From assembly GCA_036803245.1 (NCBI GenBank), contig DAIRUQ010000002.1, forward strand, positions 1 to 64,000: DNA of 64,000 nt, given 5' to 3'. A program made the translations under genes and the position numbers. This document shows, piece after piece, positions 28,074 through 35,193 of the stretch. The notes beneath the pieces are model-generated. The model was not told the DNA's origin and did no database searches. It was given only the letters and a program-made list of their open reading frames with translations. The DNA is from DAIRUQ01 sp036803245. Lineage in GTDB: Bacteria > Chloroflexota > Anaerolineae > UBA1429. Position 1 is the first letter of the stretch. Each line of letters opens with the position of its first letter.

Positions 28074-28919
28074 CTAGGCCACCATGGCCGCCGCCATCAC
28101 CCCGGGGCCAGCATGCGCCGAGAGCGCCGGACCAGCTTCGACCACCAGCGTCTCTGAGAGGGCCACCCCCACCTGGGGCGCCAGGGCCTCGGCCCAAGCG
28201 GCCGCCTCATCGGTTCGCCGGGTGTGCGCCACGGCCAGCATCCGGGCCGGCGCCAACCCAACGAACTCTTCGGTGATCTTGCGCACCGCCTTGGTCATTG
28301 ACCTGGCCACACCCGTTACCTGGAGTTCGCCACCAGAGACGCGCAGCAAAGGCTTGATGTTCAGAGCCCTGGCCACACGGTCAAGAATGGGCATGACCTT
28401 GCCCGCGCGACCACCGCGCTTGAGGAACTCGACCGTATCCAGCGCGATTATCATGTGGCTGCGGGCACGGATCCCCTCCAGCCTAGCGATGATCGCGTCC
28501 ACGCTCAATCCCTCTTTGGCCGCTCTGGCCGCCGCCAGCACCTGGAAAGCCTGCCCCGCCGACAGTGATTCGGTGTCAAACACGGTGACCTTGCCGAGGA
28601 ATCGCTGCGCAGCTGCGTGGGCAGCGTTACAGGTGCCGCTCAGACGCCCCGTGATCAGCGGGCAAAGAACACGGTGCCCAGCCGCCACCAGGGGCGCAAA
28701 CGCCTCCTCAAACATGCCCGCCGACGGCTGCGATGTCTCAGGAACGCCGTGCCCGGCCGAGACCCGCTGCCAGAACGCATCCGGAGCAAGGGTGCCATCA
28801 TCCAGGATGACGTCGCTGCCGAACCTGACGATCAATGGCACCACCGTGATCCCATGTTCGCGCTGCTGATCGGGCGTCAGGTCAGCCCCTCGGTCGGTGA
28901 CGATGACTACCTGGCTCAT
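28074..28919 (-). CDS. DegV family fatty-acid-binding protein
   Basis: 281 residues, DegV/FakB fold: N-terminal VVIVTDRGADLTPDQQREHGITVVP, the lipid-head-group motif TSQPSAGMFEEAF near 83-95, and FDTESLSAGQAF. DegV proteins bind a fatty acid for phosphorylation by FakA in phospholipid synthesis. No fakA is nearby. It is the last gene of a leftward run, 40 bases after the DUF6807 gene, ahead of a strong hairpin. Confidence 0.88.
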   Translation of the reverse strand: MSQVVIVTDRGADLTPDQQREHGITVVPLIVRFGSDVILDDGTLAPDAFWQRVSAGHGVPETSQPSAGMFEEAFAPLVAAGHRVLCPLITGRLSGTCNAAHAAAQRFLGKVTVFDTESLSAGQAFQVLAAARAAKEGLSVDAIIARLEGIRARSHMIIALDTVEFLKRGGRAGKVMPILDRVARALNIKPLLRVSGGELQVTGVARSMTKAVRKITEEFVGLAPARMLAVAHTRRTDEAAAWAEALAPQVGVALSETLVVEAGPALSAHAGPGVMAAAMVA

Positions 28920-28959
28920 GTGGCCTCCTCTATCATGCTGCTGCTATCGCGTCTTGCGC

Positions 28960-30138
28960 TCAGCCACGCTGAACCGAGATCTGTGGGGGATGGACAAAGT
29001 CCTGGTAGCGCTCCGACAGGCTAGCCGCGTCGGCATCGCCCGTGTGCACCGCCACGCGCCAGCGCCAGCCCAAGCTCTGGCCCGCCGGCACGACGAGGTC
29101 GGCACGTTGCGCGGTATCCCCGGTAAAGTCATGCAACCCAAAGCAGTTGGCCGTCATCAAGCCATAGTTGCGCACATGCCAGTAGGTCGGATAGCGAGGG
29201 TTCTCCATGTGATCCATGAAACAGATCCCGCGCCAGCCCGCAGCCGTGGGGCCGGCATAGTCGCACCAGGAAGCTCTCTTTCCCCACGCCTCGTCTTCTA
29301 GCACGCTGCCGACGCTGTTCACGAACCGGCCGTCCTCGGGCTCGCCGGTGGCGTCCAGGCAAGTTGCCACTCGCACCGAGATCAGCCCGCCCTCCTTGGT
29401 ATCACCCAGGGTCACCTGACCCAGGGAGGCATGCAGGGTCACGGCATAGTCGACCAGGCGCAGGCCAGTGGGCGTCCGGTAGAACGTGAGCCGACGTGTC
29501 TCGGTCATGTTGGGCGTACCTTGGGCGTCGACCCAATCCAGCTCCTCTGTGAACCCGCCCGCCACCGGGCCACTGAACAGCCGCGTAAACGCGCGGTGGA
29601 TCTGCCGGCCGTGGCCGGGCTCCTCGCTCCAGTTGTCGACACCATTGACGCTGCCGTGTGCCGTATAGATGCCCTTGTGGTGTGGATGGTCTCTGCTATC
29701 GCCCGGCGCATCGGGAACCATGGGCCAGTCTCGCGTGATGCCGACACCCCCCTCGGCCAGCACTGGATAGAGGTAGGGACGCACAACGTCCTCGCCATGG
29801 TGATAGGTGGTGAAATGCTCGCCGTCGATCTCCACCTGCAGCGCACCTGGCCCCGCCTCGACCAGTTCCACGGCCCTCTGGTCACCCGCAGCTTCCGAGC
29901 GCTCCAGCAGCCGGTAGGCCGCCTTTTGATGCCGCTCCAGCGCCTCCACCGTCCACACCAGGCCCACGCTGCCATCGGTCTCACGCCAGGCTTGCACTGG
30001 CGCATCTGCGCCACTGCCGGCATCGACCAGCGCTAGTCGACCCAGATCGACCTCGGCATCCAGCGCGATCCGCGTCGTCACCGGGCACCATTGCCGTCGA
30101 TGCCACCCAGCCTCCACCCACAACGTCGCCAGTTCCAT
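28960..30138 (-). CDS. DUF6807 (PmoA-like) family protein
   Basis: 392 residues. Recognised by YPVLAEGGVGITRDWPM, the His-rich motif DHPHHKGIY, and HMENPRYPTYWHVRNYGLMTAN, all hallmarks of the DUF6807 or 'PmoA' family common in polysaccharide-degrading Planctomycetota, Bacteroidota and Chloroflexota. Despite the name it is unrelated to methane monooxygenase. Function is unknown; the fold is probably a galactose-mutarotase-like beta-sandwich and the neighbours (TIM-barrel isomerase, sulfatase) point to carbohydrate use. Confidence 0.8.
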   Translation of the reverse strand: MELATLWVEAGWHRRQWCPVTTRIALDAEVDLGRLALVDAGSGADAPVQAWRETDGSVGLVWTVEALERHQKAAYRLLERSEAAGDQRAVELVEAGPGALQVEIDGEHFTTYHHGEDVVRPYLYPVLAEGGVGITRDWPMVPDAPGDSRDHPHHKGIYTAHGSVNGVDNWSEEPGHGRQIHRAFTRLFSGPVAGGFTEELDWVDAQGTPNMTETRRLTFYRTPTGLRLVDYAVTLHASLGQVTLGDTKEGGLISVRVATCLDATGEPEDGRFVNSVGSVLEDEAWGKRASWCDYAGPTAAGWRGICFMDHMENPRYPTYWHVRNYGLMTANCFGLHDFTGDTAQRADLVVPAGQSLGWRWRVAVHTGDADAASLSERYQDFVHPPQISVQRG

Positions 30139-30185
30139 CGGTTACTCCTTACCCTCTATCATCGTCAGCGATAGGACGTTCGAGC

Positions 30186-31025
30186 CTACGCCTGCTCTCC
30201 CAGATTTGGCTCGGCCCGGCGTAGATTGGCAATACTCTCGCGTGCGATAGCTTTGATGCCATAGCTCGCATCAAACGCCTCCACCGATACCCAGCCCGCA
30301 TAGCTGATCTCTGCCAAAGCCGCCAGGACCGGACCGACGTCCACCGCGCCCATGCCCGGCCCCAGCAGGTTGGGATCATTAACGTGGACATGCCGGATCA
30401 GTTCCCCCACCGAGAGGATCTGGTGGTCCAGCGGTTGCGCCGCATACGACATGGCCTTGACGTCGACCATCATGGAAAAGCCAGGATGGTTCACCTCCCG
30501 CACCAGGCGAGCAGCCTCATCGACGGTGGTGATGAAATCACACTCGGGAGGAGGCAACGCCTCGATACAAAAGGCCACGCCTCGCTCGAGAGCGCGTTCG
30601 CCACAGCGCCTCATGGCCTCTGCCGTATAGCTCCACGCCTGTTCTTGCGAGACCCCTGGCCCGGGGCTGCGCTGCGCCGGGGATCCCAGCACCAGCGCGT
30701 CACCGCCCAGGTCGGCACACAGGTCGATCTCGGCCAAAAGGTAGGCCACCGTCCGCTCGCGCGTCTCGGCGTCGGCTGCGTTCAGACCGAGACCCTCGGT
30801 GCGAGCGAGGAGCCAATGGAGGCCAGCGACAGTCAGGCCCTCGGACTCGATCTCGCGTCGGATGGCCGCCCTCTCAGCAGGCCCCAGCTCGTACACGCTG
30901 GACGTCAGTGTATAGGGCGCCAGCTCCAGGCCCGCGTAACCAAGCTCGCGACAGAACTGCGCCACTCGCTGCAGAGACCATCCCTCGAAGAGCTCATTGC
31001 AGATCGCATAGCGCCACGCAGGCAT
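30186..31025 (-). CDS. Sugar phosphate isomerase/epimerase (xylose-isomerase-like TIM barrel)
   Basis: 279 residues, AP-endonuclease-2/xylose-isomerase-like barrel. Metal-site segments: CIEALPPPECDFITT (Glu), MMVDVKAMSY (Asp), HVHVNDPNLLGPGMGAVD (His/Asp), and VSVEAFD near the end (Glu). Start ATG 31025 is chosen for the strong GAGGGAGGGG just upstream; the frame extends to 31139 without homology. Probably acts on a sugar or sugar acid released by the same operon; substrate unknown. Spacing to the DUF6807 gene is 47 bases. Confidence 0.85.
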   Translation of the reverse strand: MPAWRYAICNELFEGWSLQRVAQFCRELGYAGLELAPYTLTSSVYELGPAERAAIRREIESEGLTVAGLHWLLARTEGLGLNAADAETRERTVAYLLAEIDLCADLGGDALVLGSPAQRSPGPGVSQEQAWSYTAEAMRRCGERALERGVAFCIEALPPPECDFITTVDEAARLVREVNHPGFSMMVDVKAMSYAAQPLDHQILSVGELIRHVHVNDPNLLGPGMGAVDVGPVLAALAEISYAGWVSVEAFDASYGIKAIARESIANLRRAEPNLGEQA

Positions 31026-31135
31026 CTCCCCTCCCTCGGCCATCGCCGCCAGCACACCAGAATGGATAGCCACGTCGGGCGTCCCAGCCGACGGGCTCAG
31101 ACCCCGCATCTGGCAACACGGCGCGCCATCCTCTC

Positions 31136-32074
31136 TCAAGGAGCTAGCTGCAATCGCAGCCCTACACCCGCCTCCACATAGTCATCGCCATAGGCCTCGG
31201 CAAAGAGGCGCCGAGCAAGATCGCCCGAGCAATGGGTCGGCGCCACCCGTCGCACCCCCAACCCGCGCAGATCCTCGATGATCGTCCCAATCCGCGTGGC
31301 CCCCTCGCCGCTCAGGTGAAAGCCGCCAATGACCAGGTCCACTGGCCCACCAGCCACCTGCTGCGCTTGGGCCACCATCTCCACAATCCCAGGATGCGCG
31401 CAGCCCGTGATCACCACCAGACCGTCGGAGGTCTCTACCACCAGCGCATGTTCGGCGATAGAACGGCCCATCTCCCCCGTAGAATGGACGCCCGGGGCGA
31501 TGGACACAGCCTCAGCCACCGCAACCACTTGCGCCTTGTCTCCCAAGAGTGCCGCGAGGCGAGATGCGAACGCCTGTGGCGCGTAGACAGAAACCCCATG
31601 GTTGCTCGCCAGGATGCCATCGAGCCCGCCCACATGGTCGCTATGGTTGTGCGACAGGATGATCGCATCCAGTCCGTCGGTATCAACGCCCAGGCCCTCC
31701 ATATTCGCCAGGAGCGTCAAGGCATCAGCCCCGGTATCGAAGAGGATGCGCAGATCACCGCGCTCCAGAAGACAGGCGTACCCCCATCCCGTGCGAAGGC
31801 TTTCGTTGATAGCATAGTTATCGTACAGAATTGTAAGAGTCAACGGCTCCTCTGTGGGAGCAGGGCTGGGGGTGACGACCGCCGTGGCCGTCCTCGTCGC
31901 CGTCGCCGTCAGATAGGTCGTCGGCATTGGCGTGGGCGTTCCGGTCCGAGGCGCCAGGGTCGGCAACACCGATGGGCGAGCGACGCCAGCCGGCGCTCTC
32001 ACCGGCGAGCCGAATGAGCAGCCGAGTAGCAGCGACGCTAGCCCGAGCAGCGCTAACTGGCCTGACCGCCCCAC
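31136..32074 (-). CDS. Lipoprotein metallo-beta-lactamase-fold hydrolase
   Basis: 312 residues. Signal peptide with lipobox LLGC (Cys19), a Thr/Pro/Ala stalk (about 25-72), then an MBL domain with HNHSDHVGG (HxHxDH), TGCAHPGI and GGFHLSG. The TGCAHPG and GGFHL motifs belong to the branch annotated as dihydropterin-ribofuranosylaminobenzene-phosphate synthase-like, whose bacterial members have unknown substrates. GTG 32074 is used because it follows AAGGGGGG and yields a clean lipoprotein signal. It follows the sulfatase gene by 25 bases, so is likely co-expressed on the cell surface. Confidence 0.85.
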   Translation of the reverse strand: MGRSGQLALLGLASLLLGCSFGSPVRAPAGVARPSVLPTLAPRTGTPTPMPTTYLTATATRTATAVVTPSPAPTEEPLTLTILYDNYAINESLRTGWGYACLLERGDLRILFDTGADALTLLANMEGLGVDTDGLDAIILSHNHSDHVGGLDGILASNHGVSVYAPQAFASRLAALLGDKAQVVAVAEAVSIAPGVHSTGEMGRSIAEHALVVETSDGLVVITGCAHPGIVEMVAQAQQVAGGPVDLVIGGFHLSGEGATRIGTIIEDLRGLGVRRVAPTHCSGDLARRLFAEAYGDDYVEAGVGLRLQLAP

Positions 32075-32099
32075 TAGCCCCCCTTTTCTCGCGACGCGG

Positions 32100-33578
32100 C
32101 TAGCGCCCCGGGCGCGTTCGCCGGCTGGCCCGAATCTCTTCGAGGCGCGCATGCATCTCCTCGACCCGATCGCCCCGCTCGGTCGCGAGATTCCTGATTT
32201 GGGCCACATCCTGCGACAGATCATAGAGCTGAGGTCCCGCAGCGTTGCCCAGCTCGATATGAGTGGTGGGGCTCACCGCCGGACCCGAATGCGGTGGGAT
32301 GTAGGACCAAGTCCCCTGCCGCAGCACAGTCTTCCCTTGGGTCCCCTCGGTCACCAGCTCATGCCTCGCCTGTTCTGTATCGCCCAACAGCGCGGCCAGC
32401 AGTCTGATAGAGTCCGGCGCGGCGTCGTCCTCCAGGGAAACGCCGACCAGATCAGCGAACGACGCCAGGAAATCCACATGGCTGATCAACGCCGCACTGC
32501 GGCCCGGCGCCACCCGGCCTGGCCAGCGCAGGAGCATGGGAACCCGCGTGCCGCCGTCATACAGGCTGTACTTGCCCCCGCGCAACGGCCCCGCCGGCCG
32601 ATGTGCACCGCAAAGCTCGACCGCCCCGTCGTCGTAGCCGTCATCAAGAACTGGTCCGTTGTCGCTCGAGTAGATCACCAGCGTATTCTCCGCCAGTCCG
32701 CTCACGTCCAGGGCGGCTAGCAGCTCGCCCACGCACCAGTCCATCTCGGCCAGAACGTCGCCGCGCGGCCCCAACTCGGTGCTCCCCGCGAACCGCTTCC
32801 CAGGGATGCGCGGCACGTGGGGCTGATGCAGGGCATAGTAGAGGAAAAAGGGCCCGCTACGCTGCTCTTGCACGAACGAGATAGCCTGCGAAAGAAAGAC
32901 CTCGGCCATCTGATCGTCTTTCCAGAGCGCCGCGGCGCCACCACGCATGTAGCCGATGCGGCTCACCCCGTTCACGATCGCCATATCGTGACCATGGCTG
33001 TAGCGCATCGCCAAGAGCTCGGGGTTGTCGCGCCCCGTAGGCACGCCCGGGAAGGGCTTGTCCGGATCGTAACACACCTCGATGGGATCGTCAGGATCCA
33101 AACCAACCACCCGCCGCCCATCGACATAGACGCAAGGAACGCGGTCGTTGGTGGCCGCCATGATAAAGGAATGGTCAAACCCCACATCGAGGGGCGTGGG
33201 CGAGATCTCGGCGTTCCAGTCCAGGGCACCGTCGCCCAGGCCAAGGTGCCACTTGCCGACAATGCCGGTGTGGTACCCAGCCTGCTTTAGCATCGCTGGC
33301 AACGTCTGCGTCCCCGGCGCAATGATCAGGGGAGCGTCTCCCGCCAGGATGGCCGCGTAAGGGTTTCGCCAAGGATACGATCCCGTCAGCAGACTGTAGC
33401 GCGAAGGGGTGCAGGTGGCCGCCGTCGCATAGCAGTGGGTAAAAAGCAGGCCCTGCTCCGCCAACCCGTCCAGGTGCGGTGTTGGGACGCCGGTGCCGCC
33501 ATAGCAGCCGATATCGCCAAACCCCACGTCGTCGGCATAGATGATCACGATGTTGGGTGGCGAGGATAGGGGGGCCAT
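32100..33578 (-). CDS. Sulfatase (type I, formylglycine-dependent)
   Basis: 492 residues. The active-site motif Cys56-Thr-Pro-Ser-Arg60 (CTPSRYSLLTG) is modified to formylglycine in this family; the metal ligands ADDVGFGD (N-terminal Asp pair) and YSSDNGPVLDDG (C-terminal) are present. It removes sulfate esters from sugars or aryl compounds. ATG 33578 follows GAAGGAGCTGG; the frame to 33647 is not needed. No signal peptide is evident, so it may be cytoplasmic and act on imported sulfated sugars. No formylglycine-generating enzyme gene is in the window. Confidence 0.9.
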   Translation of the reverse strand: MAPLSSPPNIVIIYADDVGFGDIGCYGGTGVPTPHLDGLAEQGLLFTHCYATAATCTPSRYSLLTGSYPWRNPYAAILAGDAPLIIAPGTQTLPAMLKQAGYHTGIVGKWHLGLGDGALDWNAEISPTPLDVGFDHSFIMAATNDRVPCVYVDGRRVVGLDPDDPIEVCYDPDKPFPGVPTGRDNPELLAMRYSHGHDMAIVNGVSRIGYMRGGAAALWKDDQMAEVFLSQAISFVQEQRSGPFFLYYALHQPHVPRIPGKRFAGSTELGPRGDVLAEMDWCVGELLAALDVSGLAENTLVIYSSDNGPVLDDGYDDGAVELCGAHRPAGPLRGGKYSLYDGGTRVPMLLRWPGRVAPGRSAALISHVDFLASFADLVGVSLEDDAAPDSIRLLAALLGDTEQARHELVTEGTQGKTVLRQGTWSYIPPHSGPAVSPTTHIELGNAAGPQLYDLSQDVAQIRNLATERGDRVEEMHARLEEIRASRRTRPGR

Positions 33579-33686
33579 CGACCAGCTCCTTCTCTCTGCC
33601 TCGGCCCGTCTGGCCGAGACGCCTCTGGCAACGCGCTGCAACCTCATTCTACCGCTCGCACACGCGACGGCAAGGAGCGTCAGCCG

Positions 33687-34982
33687 CTAGATCAGGCGGA
33701 TCGCTGTCTGGCGGCCATGGATGACGCGGCAGCCGCTCTCCGTGTAGCAGACATCCTCCTCTTGGCCCAAGCGCACCACTTGGCCGCCCCACTCGGCGAC
33801 CGGTCCCCCCACGGAGAGCTCCATGGTAAAGGCATAGTTGCACTCGAGCGGCACATCGCCGCGCCCAGCGCAGTGCTCTTGTTCCCACGGCAAGCCGATC
33901 AGCGGCCCCGGCTCGTGCAGGTACAGGCCCAGCGAATGCGAGTAGACCTTGGGCTGGGGGATTCCCTCACGCCTGGCCCGCGCCAAAATGCGACTCAGCA
34001 GCTCGTTCCCCGTCAGCCCCCGCGCGAACTCGCCCATGAAGACATCCTGCAGCCGAGTGCAGGCCCGCATTAGCGCGTCAAGTCCCTCGGGGGCGGCCGT
34101 CTCACCCGGCCGCAACACGTACGCCGCTTGCTGATGGTCCGAGTTGAGCCGCAGGTAGCGCAGGCCTACATCGCAATGGAGGAGGTCGCCGGGGCGGATT
34201 ACACCATCCTCCGTGCCGTGAATCTCCTGGTCCGCCTGGCTGCGGATGATGCCGAAATGCGGCCGGAACGACACATCGAGCCCTAGGTCGGCACAGCGCT
34301 GCCAGTAGTGCCACACCAGGTCATCGATGGTCGTCACGCCGGGAACGATGACGCGATGGCTGTAGCACTCGGCGATGATCGCCTTGGAAAGCCGCACGAC
34401 GTGCTCAAAGAGCAGCAACTCACGGTCGCTCAGGGTGGCCAACCAGCGAGTGACCAGCCTTTCCGCCGAGACCAGTCTCTCGCAGTAGGGCGACGGTAGC
34501 TGCTCACACAGCTGAAGATAGAGGTTGTGGGTCAAGCCGCCAGCCGCCCACTGAACGGCGCCGACGTTGATGCCGATGCGCTGGGGGTCACGCTCCGCGA
34601 CGATCTCACGCAGCAACCGCCACTGGTCGACCTCGACCTGTCCGCGGTAGGGCCAATCGTAGAGACCGCGGGTGTTGGTGCCTGACAGATTGATGCGTTC
34701 AACCCCTCGTTCCGGCCCGCGGTCAAAAAAGACCAGCATCTGCAAGATCGGGCACCAGGTATCCATAGGGATCAGGCTGGTAAACACGGGGTCGAGGTCA
34801 TCCTCCTGGCACAACACGATCCACATATCCAGGCCCGCCTCGCGCATGGCGACCGGCAGGACCTTGTCCAGCCGATCGCCCGTCACCTCCTGAATGATCT
34901 GACTCTGCTGCCGCACGGGCATCACCCGGGGAAGGTTTCCCGGTTCGTGGTTGCCGTCGCTGGCGCTCGGTGTGCTGGTCAT
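33687..34982 (-). CDS. M24-family metallopeptidase (Xaa-Pro aminopeptidase-like)
   Basis: 431 residues with an N-terminal creatinase-type domain (about 20-190) and a pita-bread C-terminal domain. Metal-ligand segments: LLHCDVGLRYLRLNSDHQQ (two Asp), YSHSLGLYLHEPGP (His), YAFTMELSV (Glu), and VRLGQEEDVCYTESG (Glu). ATG 34982 has GAGGAG 7 bases upstream and replaces a longer open frame to 35057. It could remove N-terminal residues before proline; other members hydrolyse different amide bonds. It heads the leftward operon that ends with degV. Confidence 0.82.
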   Translation of the reverse strand: MTSTPSASDGNHEPGNLPRVMPVRQQSQIIQEVTGDRLDKVLPVAMREAGLDMWIVLCQEDDLDPVFTSLIPMDTWCPILQMLVFFDRGPERGVERINLSGTNTRGLYDWPYRGQVEVDQWRLLREIVAERDPQRIGINVGAVQWAAGGLTHNLYLQLCEQLPSPYCERLVSAERLVTRWLATLSDRELLLFEHVVRLSKAIIAECYSHRVIVPGVTTIDDLVWHYWQRCADLGLDVSFRPHFGIIRSQADQEIHGTEDGVIRPGDLLHCDVGLRYLRLNSDHQQAAYVLRPGETAAPEGLDALMRACTRLQDVFMGEFARGLTGNELLSRILARARREGIPQPKVYSHSLGLYLHEPGPLIGLPWEQEHCAGRGDVPLECNYAFTMELSVGGPVAEWGGQVVRLGQEEDVCYTESGCRVIHGRQTAIRLI

Positions 34983-35128
34983 CAGGCTGCTCCTCGTCTT
35001 GCGAGATACAAGTAAATCCTTGTGCTCAATTGTGACCGGGAACCGCCGAGGGCGCAAGCCCAGCCGTCGCCGACCCTACGTCTTGGCTCTACCGGCCAGG
35101 CGGTAACCGGGAGTGTCTCCTCCTCCGA

Positions 35129-35156
35129 TTGACACGCCCGGAGATGGGCCTATGCT
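35129..35156 (+). promoter_or_regulatory. Promoter of the clostripain-like gene
   Basis: Perfect TTGACA (35129-35134) and TATGCT (35151-35156) with 16-base spacing, 38 bases before the ATG at 35194. Confidence 0.7.
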
Positions 35157-35193
35157 GAGTCTCGCCAATCACTGTCACCAAAGGAGGGCTATC

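Noticed and set aside
28960..30138. PmoA label suggesting methane oxidation
   Set aside because: The protein has DUF6807 motifs, is soluble, and no pmoB or pmoC is present; the name is historical.
34983..35128. Leftward promoter of the M24 operon
   Set aside because: TTGAGC and TATCTC are visible but only 15 bases apart, so no confident call was made.
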